Counted from the first letter of the stretch, positions 1-8,059 are shown. The stretch is 34,314 nt of DNA from Deltaproteobacteria bacterium (GCA_020346465.1 CP070783.1:1006272-1040585); one strand, 5' to 3'. The notes: generated by a model not told the origin, from the sequence alone. Program-made: numbers and translations.

Positions 1-2
1 GC

Positions 3-473
3 CTCCCCTTCGCCCCCGAGTCGTTCGACCGCGTCACCTGCCGCATCGCGCCGCACCATTTCCCGGACCTTGCGGCTGCCGTGGGGGAGATCCTGCGGGT
101 CACGCGCACCGGGGGGCTGGTCGGCATCATCGACAGCGTGGTGCCGGACGACCCGGCCCTGGACGCGTTCCTGAACGGGGTCGAGAAGGTGCGCGACCCT
201 TCGCACGTGCGAAGCTACCGGATCGAGGAATGGAACGAGATCCTCGAGCCGGCGGGCCTGTTCCTCCTGCATCTCTCCCGCGCGTGGAAGGAGCACCCGT
301 TCCCGGAATGGGTGGCCCGCACCGGCCAGCCGCCGGAAGTGCAGCGGGAAATCGAATCCCTGTTCCTCACGGCGTTCCCGCGGGCCCGGGAGTACTACCG
401 CGTCCGGGTCGAAAACGGGCGGGTGGTCTCCTACTCCGACGAGAAGGGGATCTTCGTCGGGAGGAAGGAGTAG
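3..473 (+). CDS. SAM-dependent methyltransferase, class I (5' truncated)
   Basis: C-terminal ~156 residues of a class I SAM-dependent methyltransferase; the reading frame is already open at base 3, so the start lies outside the window. The visible part begins with LPFAPESFDRVTCRIAPHHF, the post-motif segment of the Methyltransf_11/UbiE type in which an FD/DRV strand is followed by the acceptor-loop region. It continues with a motif-III-like strand (EILRVTRTGGLVGIID). The N-terminal SAM-binding GxGxG motif is missing only because of the window edge. A GTG at 81 could look like a start, but the homologous residues upstream argue against it. The substrate cannot be told from this fragment. A GC-rich stem-loop follows the stop codon before the metal ATPase gene. 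Confidence 0.75.
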   Translation, partial: LPFAPESFDRVTCRIAPHHFPDLAAAVGEILRVTRTGGLVGIIDSVVPDDPALDAFLNGVEKVRDPSHVRSYRIEEWNEILEPAGLFLLHLSRAWKEHPFPEWVARTGQPPEVQREIESLFLTAFPRAREYYRVRVENGRVVSYSDEKGIFVGRKE

Positions 474-514
474 CCCCGCAGATCTCTCCCTATCCGGAGG
501 GGCGCAATGACCGG

Positions 515-553
515 CCCCGCCCCCTCGGAGGGGCCCCCTCCGAGGGAGCGGGG
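515..553. terminator. Strong GC-rich stem-loop between methyltransferase and P-type ATPase genes
   Basis: Perfect 11-bp inverted repeat (CCCTCGGAGGG at 522-532, CCCTCCGAGGG at 536-546) with a 3-base loop. After a single C/A mismatch it is extended by a further 6 bp (CCCCGC 515-520, GCGGGG 548-553). There is no T-tract, so this is not a textbook intrinsic terminator. Its position just after the stop codon at 473 suggests 3'-end formation or mRNA stabilisation. A REP-like dispersed element is the alternative. Confidence 0.45.
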
Positions 554-659
554 TCGCCTGCATCCTTCCCCCGGGTATCAGGTGGTGCATCGGTACGGCG
601 CACGCCGCAGACGCCCCTCCGCGAAATGGGGAAGGCGAGGAAGTACCGCGCCGTCTTCC

Positions 660-668
660 TGTTACTAT
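660..668 (+). promoter_or_regulatory. Possible extended -10 promoter of the P-type ATPase gene
   Basis: TG-T-TACTAT at 660-668 fits an extended -10 element (TGnTATAAT). No convincing -35 is visible. A start site about 7 bases downstream would fall on the second in-frame ATG of the ATPase gene (676), giving a leaderless transcript. Suggestive only. Confidence 0.3.
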
Positions 669-2826
669 GGAAGGGATGGATTCCGACCGGCAGATCACCG
701 TCTCGCGGATCTTCGTCCCCGCGATGGATTGCCCGGACGAGGAGAAGGAGATCCGGACCGCCCTGGCGCGTCTGAAGGGCGTGGAGGAGATCGTCGTTCA
801 CCTCTTCTCCCGTCAGGTCGAGGTCCGCCACCGGTGCGCTCTCGAGGAGATCCTCACCGCGCTTCGCGCCATCGGCATGGAAGGCCGGCCGCTGGGCGGA
901 GCGCTCCGCCACGCCGACATCCCCGAGGCGGTGAAAGCGCCGCTTCTCGCGTTCTGGGTCTCCGCCGCGCTCCTCTGCGCGGGGGCGCTCCTGTTCCTCT
1001 CCTCCCCTTCCTCCCCCTGGCCGGGATGGCTCTTCCTCGCCGCGATTCTCGCCGGTGGCGGCCGGATCGCCGCACAGGGCGCCAGGGAGATCCGGAACCG
1101 GTCCCTGGGGATGAATGCCCTCATGACGATTTCGATCGGCGGAGCAACCCTGATGGGGGAGTGGGCCGAGGCCGGGGTCGTCGTCTCCCTCTATGCCCTG
1201 GCCAACGTTCTCGAGGCCCGGAGTCTCGACCGCGCGCGGAAGGCGACCGCGGACCTTTTCACCTTCGCCCCGGAATCCGCCGTCGTCCGCGTGGGGGGGG
1301 TGGGGGGACGGGAGAAGGCCGTCCCCGCCGAGGAGGTCCGCGAGGGGGACATCCTCGTCATACGCCCGGGGCAGCGCGTCCCGGTGGACGCGACGGTGTA
1401 CAAGGGCGTCTCGGACCTGAACGAGTCCGTGCTGACCGGGGAGTCCGCGCCCGTGGAGAAGGGGGAGGGGGATCCGCTCTACGCGGGCACCGTGAACGGG
1501 AGGAGCCTCCTGCTGGCCGAGGCGTTGCGCCCGCTGTCGGAATCGACCATCGCGCTGATCCTGCGCAGGGTGGAGGAGGCCCAGGCGAGGAAAGCCCCGA
1601 TCCAGACGTTCATGGAAACGTTCGCGGCGGCGTACACGCCCGCCGTCCTTGCCGCGGCCCTCCTCGTGGGAATCGTTCCTCCCGCGCTGGGGCTCGGCGC
1701 CCTGGGCGTGTGGGCCTACCGGGCGCTCGTCCTCCTGGTCATCGCCTGTCCCTGCGCGATCGTCCTGGCCGCCCCCGTCGTCACGGTCACCGCTCTCACC
1801 CGGGCGACCCGCGACGGGATCCTGGTCAAGGGTGCGAGCCACCTCGAGGCGCTCGGGAAGGTGCATTCGGTCGCGTTCGACAAGACGGGAACCCTGACCC
1901 GCGGGAAGCTCCGGGTGACCCGGGTTGTGGCGGCGGACGGGTTCGACGAGGCGGAGGTCGTGCGGATGGCGGGAGCGGTGGAGGCGGGCTCGGCGCACCC
2001 CGCCGCGGAGGCGGTCCGGCACGAGGCGCGCCGGAGGGGGATCGCGCAGGCGGCCCGGGGGACGCTCGCGCGGACGTTTACGGTTCTCGAGGGGCGGGGC
2101 GTCTCGGCGGAGGTGGAAGGGAGACGGGTGTACGTCGGGAACTCCCGGCTGTTCGAGGAGATCGGCTCTTCTTTCGGCGCGACGGGATTGCCGCAATCCG
2201 CCGGGGGGGAGGAGGCTTCCCGGACGATCACCCTCGTGGGGACGGAACAGGGGATCGCCGGGTTCCTCGAAATGGAGGACGAGGTCCGGCCCGAGGCGGG
2301 GGAGGCGGTGCGTTCGCTTGCATCCCTCGGGGTGAGGCACGTCGTCATGCTCACCGGGGACCGCGACGACGTCGCCCGGGCGGCGGGGGAAGCCGTCGGC
2401 ATCGAAGAGGTGCTCTCCGGCCTCCTGCCGGACGACAAGCTGCGGAAGGTGGAGGCGCTGGTCGCCTCTTACGGGACGGTGGCCATGGTGGGGGACGGCG
2501 TAAACGACGCCCCTGCGCTCGCCCTGGCATCCGTCGGCATCGCGATGGGGGCCGCCGGCTCCCCGGCGGCGATCGAGACGGCCGACGTGGCGCTGATGGC
2601 CGAGGACCTCCGGAAGGTTCCGGAGGCGGTCGTCCTGGGGCGCCGCATGGTCTCGGTGATCCGGCAGAACGTGGTCGCATCCCTGGCGATCAAGGCCGGC
2701 TTCCTCGTCGCGGCGGTATCCGGGTACGCCACCCTCTGGATGGCCGTGGCAGCCGACATGGGAACGACGCTGCTCGTCATCGGAAACGGCATGCGTCTGT
2801 TGAAAAAGACCGAACGCCCGGTGTGA
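667..2826 (+). CDS. cadA: Heavy-metal translocating P1B-type ATPase (Zn/Cd/Pb exporter type)
   Basis: 719-residue inner-membrane ATPase predicted to pump divalent soft metals (Zn2+/Cd2+/Pb2+) out of the cytoplasm. An N-terminal HMA-like domain carries MDCPDEE (Cys22), a one-Cys-plus-acid variant of the usual CxxC that is common in CadA/ZntA proteins. Actuator TGES lies at 257-260, the membrane CPC at 361-363, the phosphorylated Asp of DKTGT at 405, an HP motif (SAHPAA) follows, and the hinge GDGVND spans 609-614. The last helix contains ADMGTTLLV; its Asp is the group P1B-2 signature, arguing against a copper pump. ATG 667 has no Shine-Dalgarno sequence; ATG 676, just downstream of an extended -10-like motif, is an equally good start. 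An MFS gene begins 7 bases after the stop, so the two are probably co-transcribed. The symbol is by type; zntA would be equally apt. Confidence 0.93.
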   Translation: MEGMDSDRQITVSRIFVPAMDCPDEEKEIRTALARLKGVEEIVVHLFSRQVEVRHRCALEEILTALRAIGMEGRPLGGALRHADIPEAVKAPLLAFWVSAALLCAGALLFLSSPSSPWPGWLFLAAILAGGGRIAAQGAREIRNRSLGMNALMTISIGGATLMGEWAEAGVVVSLYALANVLEARSLDRARKATADLFTFAPESAVVRVGGVGGREKAVPAEEVREGDILVIRPGQRVPVDATVYKGVSDLNESVLTGESAPVEKGEGDPLYAGTVNGRSLLLAEALRPLSESTIALILRRVEEAQARKAPIQTFMETFAAAYTPAVLAAALLVGIVPPALGLGALGVWAYRALVLLVIACPCAIVLAAPVVTVTALTRATRDGILVKGASHLEALGKVHSVAFDKTGTLTRGKLRVTRVVAADGFDEAEVVRMAGAVEAGSAHPAAEAVRHEARRRGIAQAARGTLARTFTVLEGRGVSAEVEGRRVYVGNSRLFEEIGSSFGATGLPQSAGGEEASRTITLVGTEQGIAGFLEMEDEVRPEAGEAVRSLASLGVRHVVMLTGDRDDVARAAGEAVGIEEVLSGLLPDDKLRKVEALVASYGTVAMVGDGVNDAPALALASVGIAMGAAGSPAAIETADVALMAEDLRKVPEAVVLGRRMVSVIRQNVVASLAIKAGFLVAAVSGYATLWMAVAADMGTTLLVIGNGMRLLKKTERPV

Positions 2827-2833
2827 CGCACCG

Positions 2834-4024
2834 ATGGCCCGCACCCGCCTCCCCCGCAACGTCATCGCTCTCGGGGTTGTCTCCCTTCTCACCGACTTCT
2901 CCAGCGACATGATCTATCCCCTGCTGCCGGTCTTCCTCACGGCCACGCTCGGCGCGGGGCCCGCCGTCCTCGGGATCATCGAGGGAGTGGCGGAGGCCAC
3001 CGCCTCGCTCCTGAAGCTGTTTTCGGGCGCCTGGTCGGACAGGGTCGGAAAGAAGAAGCCGCTCGTGGTCGCGGGGTACCTCCTCTCCTCGGTGGCAAGG
3101 CCGCTGATGGGATTCGCCTCCGCCTGGGTGCACGTGCTCGCGGTGCGCTTCTCCGACCGGATCGGCAAGGGGATCCGCAGCTCCCCCCGGGACGCCCTCA
3201 TCGCCGCCTCCGTCCCGGCGGAGGACCGGGGGCGCGCGTACGGACTGCACCGGGCGATGGACCACCTGGGGGCCGTCTTCGGCCCCTTCGCCGCGTTCCT
3301 GCTCCTCGCCGGCGCGGGGCTTTCCTACCGCTCCGTCTTCTTCCTTGCCGCGGTCCCCGGCGCGGCCGCCGTCGTCGCACTCCTGTTCTTCGTGCGGGAC
3401 GACGGGGCGCGGAAGTCCCCGCCCGGAGCGGGATTCGTGCTCACCGGGGGGCTTCCTCCCGCCTTCCGGCGCTACCTGATCATCGTCTCCCTGTTCACCC
3501 TCGGGAACGCGAGCGACTCCTTCCTGATCCTGCGGGCGGTCGACTCGGGGGTGCCCGCCGCCTGGGTCCCGCTGCTCTGGGGGGCGTTCCACGTCGTGAA
3601 GTCGTCCTTCTCCACCTACGCGGGAATCCTCTCCGACCGGTGGAGCAGAAAACGGATCATCGTTGCGGGGTGGATGGTGTACGCGGCGACCTACACGCTC
3701 TGGGGAATCGTGGAGGGGGCCGCCTGGATGGTGACGCTCTTCCTCGTGTACGGGCTCTACTCGGCGGCCACCGAGGGCGCCGAGCGCGCCTTCGTCGCCG
3801 ACTTCGTCCCGCCGCAGCGGCGGGGGACCGCCTTCGGGTGGTTCCACCTCGCCGTGGGGCTGTCCGCCCTTCCTGCGAGCGTCCTGTTCGGCCTGTTGTG
3901 GGGTGCCTTCGGTCCGCGTGCGGCCTTCGGCGTGAGCGCGGGGCTCGCGGTCGTCGCGTCCGCGCTTCTGCTCCTGCTCAGCCCCCCCAGCGCACCTGCG
4001 GAGAGCGGCCCGGCGCCTCGATGA
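2834..4024 (+). CDS. Major facilitator superfamily transporter
   Basis: 396-residue, 12-helix inner-membrane MFS permease. The N-terminal half opens with LTDFSSDMIYPLLPVFL. The cytoplasmic loop SDRIGKGIRSSPRDALIAAS is the motif-A-like loop of the MFS group often annotated simply as MFS transporter in Deltaproteobacteria. A second such loop, LSDRWSRKRIIVAG, begins the C-terminal half. The gene starts 7 bases after the metal ATPase and probably shares its transcript, which hints at drug or metal efflux. No substrate-specific residues can be read. Its last 47 bases overlap the 3' end of the convergent minus-strand gene (3978-5024). Confidence 0.85.
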   Translation: MARTRLPRNVIALGVVSLLTDFSSDMIYPLLPVFLTATLGAGPAVLGIIEGVAEATASLLKLFSGAWSDRVGKKKPLVVAGYLLSSVARPLMGFASAWVHVLAVRFSDRIGKGIRSSPRDALIAASVPAEDRGRAYGLHRAMDHLGAVFGPFAAFLLLAGAGLSYRSVFFLAAVPGAAAVVALLFFVRDDGARKSPPGAGFVLTGGLPPAFRRYLIIVSLFTLGNASDSFLILRAVDSGVPAAWVPLLWGAFHVVKSSFSTYAGILSDRWSRKRIIVAGWMVYAATYTLWGIVEGAAWMVTLFLVYGLYSAATEGAERAFVADFVPPQRRGTAFGWFHLAVGLSALPASVLFGLLWGAFGPRAAFGVSAGLAVVASALLLLLSPPSAPAESGPAPR

Positions 4025-5024
4025 CCCGCAGGACGAAGGGGCGCCGGCGGCCCGGAACCTCCCCGAACCGGAGGTCGGAAAAGAGCAGGGTAACGTTCCC
4101 GCCGGCGTGGAAGGTCTGCACCACCGGGAAGCGGGCAAACCACAGGTACGTCTGCACGTCGGGGATGTTCTCCACAGCCCTGACCGCCGGTACGTCCCGG
4201 CCCCTGTGCACGCGCTGCTTCCAGGCCACCGCGCCGGACAACGGGTCCACCTCGGCCCGGAGATACGTCTTCCCGTCGTCGATGAATCCGTTCCACGCGA
4301 ACGGCCCCGCCGGAAACGGATACTTCCCCGGGTGATCCGGGATCGGCAGGTTCGGCAACCCGCTGTCCCCCGGTTGCGCCCACGCATCGCCGACCAGCCG
4401 GAACATCGCCAGGCCGTCTCCGATGTCGACCTCGGGGAGGCGGGGCAGCGCCGCGGCGGAGACCACCGGGACCCCTTGGCTCTCCGCCGCTCTCCGGACC
4501 GCGTCCTCCGCCCGGAAATGCAGGAAGGTCGCGAAGGCCACGTAGACGCACAAGCCCATGATCGCCGCCCGCGCCGGTGCGGTCCGGCGGCGCGACAGAG
4601 AAAGACCCGTCACGACGATCCCCGTGAAGACCAGATCCACGACAAACAGGAGGTCGAAGGAGACCCGGGCATCGGTAAACGGCTGGAAGATCTGCGTCCC
4701 GTAGGAATTGAGCAGGTCCAGGGCGACGTGCGAGAGCTGGCCGAGGAGCGCCAGGAGGTAGAGCTTCTTCAGGTCCTTCCACTTCCCGAACCGGTAGAGA
4801 AGCAGGGCGATCAGCAGGGAGGTCACGGCGATGCCGGCGAACCCGTGGGACAGTCCCCGGTGAAGGCGGAGATAGCTCTCGCTCCCGAGAAGGGACGTCA
4901 CGTTGTCGGCATCGGGCAGGAGCGACCCCACGACCACCGCCGCCGTCGCCTCCCGCCTGCCGCTCTCCGAGGGGAGGGCCCGGGAGATCAGCCACCCCGT
5001 GAGTCCGTGGGTCACCGTGTCCAT
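3978..5024 (-). CDS. YdjM-like membrane protein (DUF457, putative metal-dependent hydrolase)
   Basis: 348-residue protein starting MDTVTHGLTGWLISRAL with an HRGLSHG motif near residue 55. Both are hallmarks of the YdjM/DUF457 family of multi-helix membrane proteins annotated as putative metal-dependent hydrolases. The conserved His and Asp residues (TVTHG, DADN, HRGLSH, SHVALDLLNSYG) sit at membrane faces. About four or five helices occupy the first ~190 residues. The C-terminal ~150 residues form a soluble, probably periplasmic domain, a common extension in longer members. The gene lies 12 bases downstream of fumC on the same strand, so it is likely read from the same transcript. The biochemical role is not established. 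Confidence 0.8.
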   Translation of the reverse strand: MDTVTHGLTGWLISRALPSESGRREATAAVVVGSLLPDADNVTSLLGSESYLRLHRGLSHGFAGIAVTSLLIALLLYRFGKWKDLKKLYLLALLGQLSHVALDLLNSYGTQIFQPFTDARVSFDLLFVVDLVFTGIVVTGLSLSRRRTAPARAAIMGLCVYVAFATFLHFRAEDAVRRAAESQGVPVVSAAALPRLPEVDIGDGLAMFRLVGDAWAQPGDSGLPNLPIPDHPGKYPFPAGPFAWNGFIDDGKTYLRAEVDPLSGAVAWKQRVHRGRDVPAVRAVENIPDVQTYLWFARFPVVQTFHAGGNVTLLFSDLRFGEVPGRRRPFVLRVIEAPGRSPQVRWGG

Positions 5025-5036
5025 ATAAGGTCGGGA

Positions 5037-6419
5037 TTATATCATGGTGCGGGGGTCAAGAATCTTCTCGATCTCATCTTCCGGCAGCACCTTCTTCTCC
5101 CGGAGAACGGCACGGATCGTCCTGCCCGTGTGGTACGCCTCGTGGGCCAGATCCGCCGCCCTGTCGTAGCCGATCCTCGCCGCCAGGGGGGTCACCATCG
5201 CAAGGCTCTGCTCGATCAGCTCCCCGCACCGCTTCCGGTTCGGGGTGATCCCCGCGACGCACCGCCCGGCGAGCAGGCCGGTCGCCGAGGAGAGAAGCCC
5301 GATCGACTCCAGAAGGTTCCGCGCCATGACCGGGAGCATGACGTTGAGCTCCAGGACCCCGAGCGAGCCGCCGAGGGTCACGACCGCGTCGTTGCCGATC
5401 ACCTGCGCAGACACCTGGATCGCCATCTCCAGCATGACCGGGTTCACCTTCCCCGGCATGATGGAGGAGCCCGGCTGCAGCGACGGAAGGTCGATCTCCC
5501 CGATCCCGCACCGGGGGCCGGAGGACAGGAGGCGGATGTCGTGGGAGATCTTCATCAGGGAGGCGGCAACCCCCTTGAGCGCGCCGCTGGCCGCGACGAG
5601 CGGGTCCTGCGCCCCCATCGCCTCGAACCGGTTCTCCACGGGGCGAAAGGGAATCCCGGTGGCGGCGGCGATCGCGGCGATCGTCCTCGCGCCGAACTCC
5701 GGGTGGGCGTTCAGCCCCGTCCCGACCGCCGTCCCCCCGAGGGGAAGCTCCTCGAGTTCGGCGAAGACGGCGCGCACCCGCCGGATGCCGTGACCGGCCT
5801 GCGCGGCGTACCCGGAGAACTCCTGCCCCAGCGTAACCGGGACGGCGTCCTGCAGGTGGGTCCTCCCGATCTTCAGGACGTCGGAAAGCTCCTCCGCCTT
5901 GGCCGACAGGGCGTCCCGCAGGGACGAAAGGGCCGGCAAAAGGCGCCCCGACAGCTCCCGCCGCGCGGCGATCCGGATCGCCGAGGGGATCACGTCGTTG
6001 CTGGACTGGCACCGGTTCACGTGGTCGTTGGGGTGGACGGGGGAGTTGCTCCCGAAGGGCTTCCCCAGAAGCTCGTTGGCCCGGTTGGCGAGCACCTCGT
6101 TGACGTTCATGTTCGTCGAGGTCCCCGAGCCGGTCTGGAAGACGTCGAGGAGGAACTGGTCGTCGAACGTTCCCTCCAGCACCTCGCGCGCGGCCCGCGA
6201 GATCGCCTCCGCCAGGGGAGGGTCGAGCAGCGAAAGGCCCGCGTTCACCTCGGCGCCGAATCCCTTGATCATCGCGGCGGCGTACACGACCGGCAGCGGC
6301 ATCCGAACGCCGCTCACCGGGAAGTTCTCGAAGGCCCGCTGCGTCTGCGCCCCGTAGTACGCCTTCGCCGGGACCCGGACCTCCCCCATCGAGTCCTTTT
6401 CCGTGCGATATTCCCCCAT
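5037..6419 (-). CDS. fumC: Class II fumarate hydratase
   Basis: 460-residue iron-independent fumarase (fumarate + H2O to L-malate), a homotetrameric TCA-cycle enzyme of the aspartase/fumarase superfamily. The N-terminus has DSMGEVRVPAKAYYGAQTQR. The active-site blocks are GSGTSTNMNVNEVLANRA, THLQDAVPVTLGQEFSGYA and the superfamily signature GSSIMPGKVNP near residues 317-326, whose Ser acts as the catalytic base. Length matches the family (~460). Aspartase is the main alternative; the overall pattern, particularly the ENFPVSG and HPND segments, favours fumarase. The ATG is preceded by GGAGGAG at good spacing. The carbonic anhydrase gene lies 109 bases upstream on the same strand. Confidence 0.93.
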   Translation of the reverse strand: MGEYRTEKDSMGEVRVPAKAYYGAQTQRAFENFPVSGVRMPLPVVYAAAMIKGFGAEVNAGLSLLDPPLAEAISRAAREVLEGTFDDQFLLDVFQTGSGTSTNMNVNEVLANRANELLGKPFGSNSPVHPNDHVNRCQSSNDVIPSAIRIAARRELSGRLLPALSSLRDALSAKAEELSDVLKIGRTHLQDAVPVTLGQEFSGYAAQAGHGIRRVRAVFAELEELPLGGTAVGTGLNAHPEFGARTIAAIAAATGIPFRPVENRFEAMGAQDPLVAASGALKGVAASLMKISHDIRLLSSGPRCGIGEIDLPSLQPGSSIMPGKVNPVMLEMAIQVSAQVIGNDAVVTLGGSLGVLELNVMLPVMARNLLESIGLLSSATGLLAGRCVAGITPNRKRCGELIEQSLAMVTPLAARIGYDRAADLAHEAYHTGRTIRAVLREKKVLPEDEIEKILDPRTMI

Positions 6420-6475
6420 CTCCGGCTCCTCCGCAGATTCGATTCCCCGCAGGGTCCTCCGGTTTCCTCTCCTAT

Positions 6476-6492
6476 TCGGGGACGTTCTTAAA
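6476..6492 (-). repeat. Dispersed 17-base motif, copy 1
   Basis: Read on the minus strand this is TTTAAGAACGTCCCCGA. It matches 16 of 17 bases of a plus-strand copy at 11602-11618. It lies in the 109-base gap between the carbonic anhydrase and fumarase genes. It may be a remnant of a transposon end or REP-like element; two copies in one window are weak evidence. Confidence 0.3.
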
Positions 6493-6528
6493 CTTTTTAA
6501 TGCGGATGGGGTTCCCTTCGACGAACGG

Positions 6529-7170
6529 CTATCCCTCCCCGTTGGAGATCGGCTCGTACTGGCCCACGTCGGGGGAGTAGCGGAAGACCGTTCCGGTGCC
6601 GATTTCGAAGAACCAGGCGTGGACGTGAAGCCGCCCCTTCCGGGCCGCCTCCTGGACGACGGGGTAGGTGCGCAGGTTCTCCATCTGGACCAGGACGTTC
6701 TCCTGGGAGGTCACCGCGAACTTCTTCTCCCCGGACATCCCGGGATAGTTGGCCGAGACCACCTCGAGCGTCCGCTCCCCGTTCCGCAGCCACTCCGCGA
6801 GATGGGGCGTGTCGGCAAAGTGGCTCCGGTCCTTGTGGAGGGCCTTCATCGCCCCGCAGTCGGAGTGGCCGCAGACGACGATGTCCCGGACGTGCAGATG
6901 CACGACGGCGTATTCGACGGCGGCGGCGACCCCCGTCCCGTCGAGGACGTTCTCCGTGTACGGCGGGACGAAGTTCCCGATGTTCCGGTAGATGAACAGG
7001 TCCCCCGGTTGGCCATGGGTGATCAGCGTGGGGACCACGCGGGAGTCGCAGCAGGTGATGAACAGCGCCTCCGGGAACTGGCCGTGCTCGGCCAGCCTCT
7101 GGTAAAGGCCCTTTTGCTCGCCCCAGTACTGGCTCCGGAACCGGTGGATCCCCGTGATCAGCTTCTCCAA
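6529..7170 (-). CDS. Beta-class carbonic anhydrase
   Basis: 213-residue cytoplasmic zinc enzyme interconverting CO2 and bicarbonate. Zinc ligands are visible: Cys40 and the Asp42/Arg44 dyad in CCDSR, then His102 and Cys105 in CGHSDCG. The open frame extends far upstream, antisense to norC, but homology begins at LEKLITGIHRFRSQYW. I therefore place the start at a TTG (7168-7170), about 6 bases after a strong GGGGGAGG ribosome site; no in-frame ATG is suitable. The gene is divergent from norC, with 177 bases between them. Probable job: bicarbonate supply for carboxylations, and perhaps pH balance. Confidence 0.92.
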   Translation of the reverse strand: MEKLITGIHRFRSQYWGEQKGLYQRLAEHGQFPEALFITCCDSRVVPTLITHGQPGDLFIYRNIGNFVPPYTENVLDGTGVAAAVEYAVVHLHVRDIVVCGHSDCGAMKALHKDRSHFADTPHLAEWLRNGERTLEVVSANYPGMSGEKKFAVTSQENVLVQMENLRTYPVVQEAARKGRLHVHAWFFEIGTGTVFRYSPDVGQYEPISNGEG

Positions 7171-7258
7171 AGTCCACCTCCCCCAGGGATGGGTTTGTGG
7201 TTCAATAGTACCGGGGAAACTCCATTCGCTCAAACCGGATTTTCCCCGGCGGGGGCGC

Positions 7259-7272
7259 TTGACGTACGTCAA
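7259..7272. promoter_or_regulatory. CRP/FNR-family operator (DNR/NNR/FNR type) upstream of norC
   Basis: Perfect 14-bp palindrome TTGACGTACGTCAA, matching the TTGAY-N4-RTCAA consensus of FNR and the NO-responsive DNR/NNR regulators. Its centre is 41.5 bases upstream of a start site predicted from the -10-like CATAGT at 7295-7300. That is the standard class II activator arrangement. It predicts that the norCB operon is induced by low oxygen and/or NO. The regulator gene is not in the window. Confidence 0.75.
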
Positions 7273-7294
7273 TGCGATCGGGGCGCGGAGGATC

Positions 7295-7300
7295 CATAGT
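7295..7300 (+). promoter_or_regulatory. -10 element of the norC promoter (CATAGT)
   Basis: CATAGT matches TATAAT at 4 of 6 positions. It lies where a -10 should be if transcription starts at about 7307, with the FNR-type palindrome replacing the -35 box. The 5' leader would be ~41 bases, carrying AAAGGAGG ahead of the ATG at 7348. Confidence 0.5.
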
Positions 7301-7347
7301 GGACCCGGTTCGCCAGAGAAACCCGGAAAGGAAAAGGAGGTAGCCGG

Positions 7348-8049
7348 ATGACCAAGAAGACCGCCTTCTGGATCTTTCTGCTCGGCACGCTCTCCTCGGC
7401 GGTCCTGTTCCTCGCGGCCACGTGGGACACCCACCGGCAGGTGGAGACCCTGTCGAACGTGGACAAGCTGTCCGAACAGGTCGTGGCGGGGAAACGGACC
7501 TTCGAGAAGTACAACTGCAACGACTGCCACACGATCCTGGGCTTCGGCGGCTACTACGCCCCCGACCTGACCAAGGTGGTGCAGCGCATCGGGGCCGACG
7601 GGATCCGGTACCGGGTGAAAAGCCCCGAGCTGGCCTTCGCCAACTCGTGGAGGAAGATGCCCAACCTGAATGTCTCCGATGCCGAGATCGAGGACCTGAT
7701 CGCCTTCTTCACCTGGGTGGGGGAGATCAACAACAACGACTGGCCCCCCCAGGACAGCAAGAAACGGCTGTCCCGGGGCGAGCAGGCCATGGTGGCCACG
7801 GTGGGGGTGTCGCCCGGTGCCGCGGTCTTCCAGACGAAGGGGTGCATGAACTGCCATGCCCTCAACGGAACGGGGGGGACCTTCGGACCCGCTCTGGACA
7901 CGATCGGGCGGGAACTTTCCGCGGCGGAGATCCGGACGTACGTCCGCGACCCGAAAAGCGTCGACCCGAAGTCGATGATGCCGGCGCAGACGGGGCTTTC
8001 CGACCGGGAGCTCGAGGAAGTGGCGAAATTCCTTTCCAATCGAAAATGA
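7348..8049 (+). CDS. norC: Nitric oxide reductase subunit C with an additional C-terminal cytochrome c domain
   Basis: 233-residue membrane-anchored cytochrome c. One N-terminal helix (residues ~6-25) is followed by the NorC-type domain with heme motif CNDCH (57-61), the family context GFGGYYAPDLTKV and the axial-Met region WRKMPN. NorC is normally ~150 residues with one heme. Here a second class I cytochrome c domain follows, with heme motif CMNCH (166-170) and a likely Met ligand in SMMPAQTGL. It should pass electrons from a donor through heme 2 and heme 1 to the heme b/FeB site in NorB, in the periplasm. norB starts 10 bases downstream. A strong AAAGGAGG ribosome site precedes the ATG, with an FNR-type operator upstream. 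Confidence 0.88.
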   Translation: MTKKTAFWIFLLGTLSSAVLFLAATWDTHRQVETLSNVDKLSEQVVAGKRTFEKYNCNDCHTILGFGGYYAPDLTKVVQRIGADGIRYRVKSPELAFANSWRKMPNLNVSDAEIEDLIAFFTWVGEINNNDWPPQDSKKRLSRGEQAMVATVGVSPGAAVFQTKGCMNCHALNGTGGTFGPALDTIGRELSAAEIRTYVRDPKSVDPKSMMPAQTGLSDRELEEVAKFLSNRK

Positions 8050-8059
8050 GGAGGCCCTG

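Noticed and set aside
490-2912. Long antisense and shifted open frames across the P-type ATPase gene (806 and 801 codons)
   Set aside because: They are Arg/Gly/Pro-rich with no recognisable motifs and sit over a gene with every expected ATPase motif; typical of high-GC DNA.
5037-6419. fumC as aspartate ammonia-lyase
   Set aside because: The superfamily signature is shared, but the N-terminal and active-site blocks look like class II fumarase; kept as fumarase.
4107-6491. 794-codon plus-strand frame over the YdjM-like and fumC genes
   Set aside because: Composition is charged and repetitive with no domain; the opposite strand encodes clear proteins.
7171-7857. N-terminal extension of the carbonic anhydrase frame, antisense to norC
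   Set aside because: Homology begins at the TTG with a strong ribosome site; the extension has no family similarity and would overlap norC completely.
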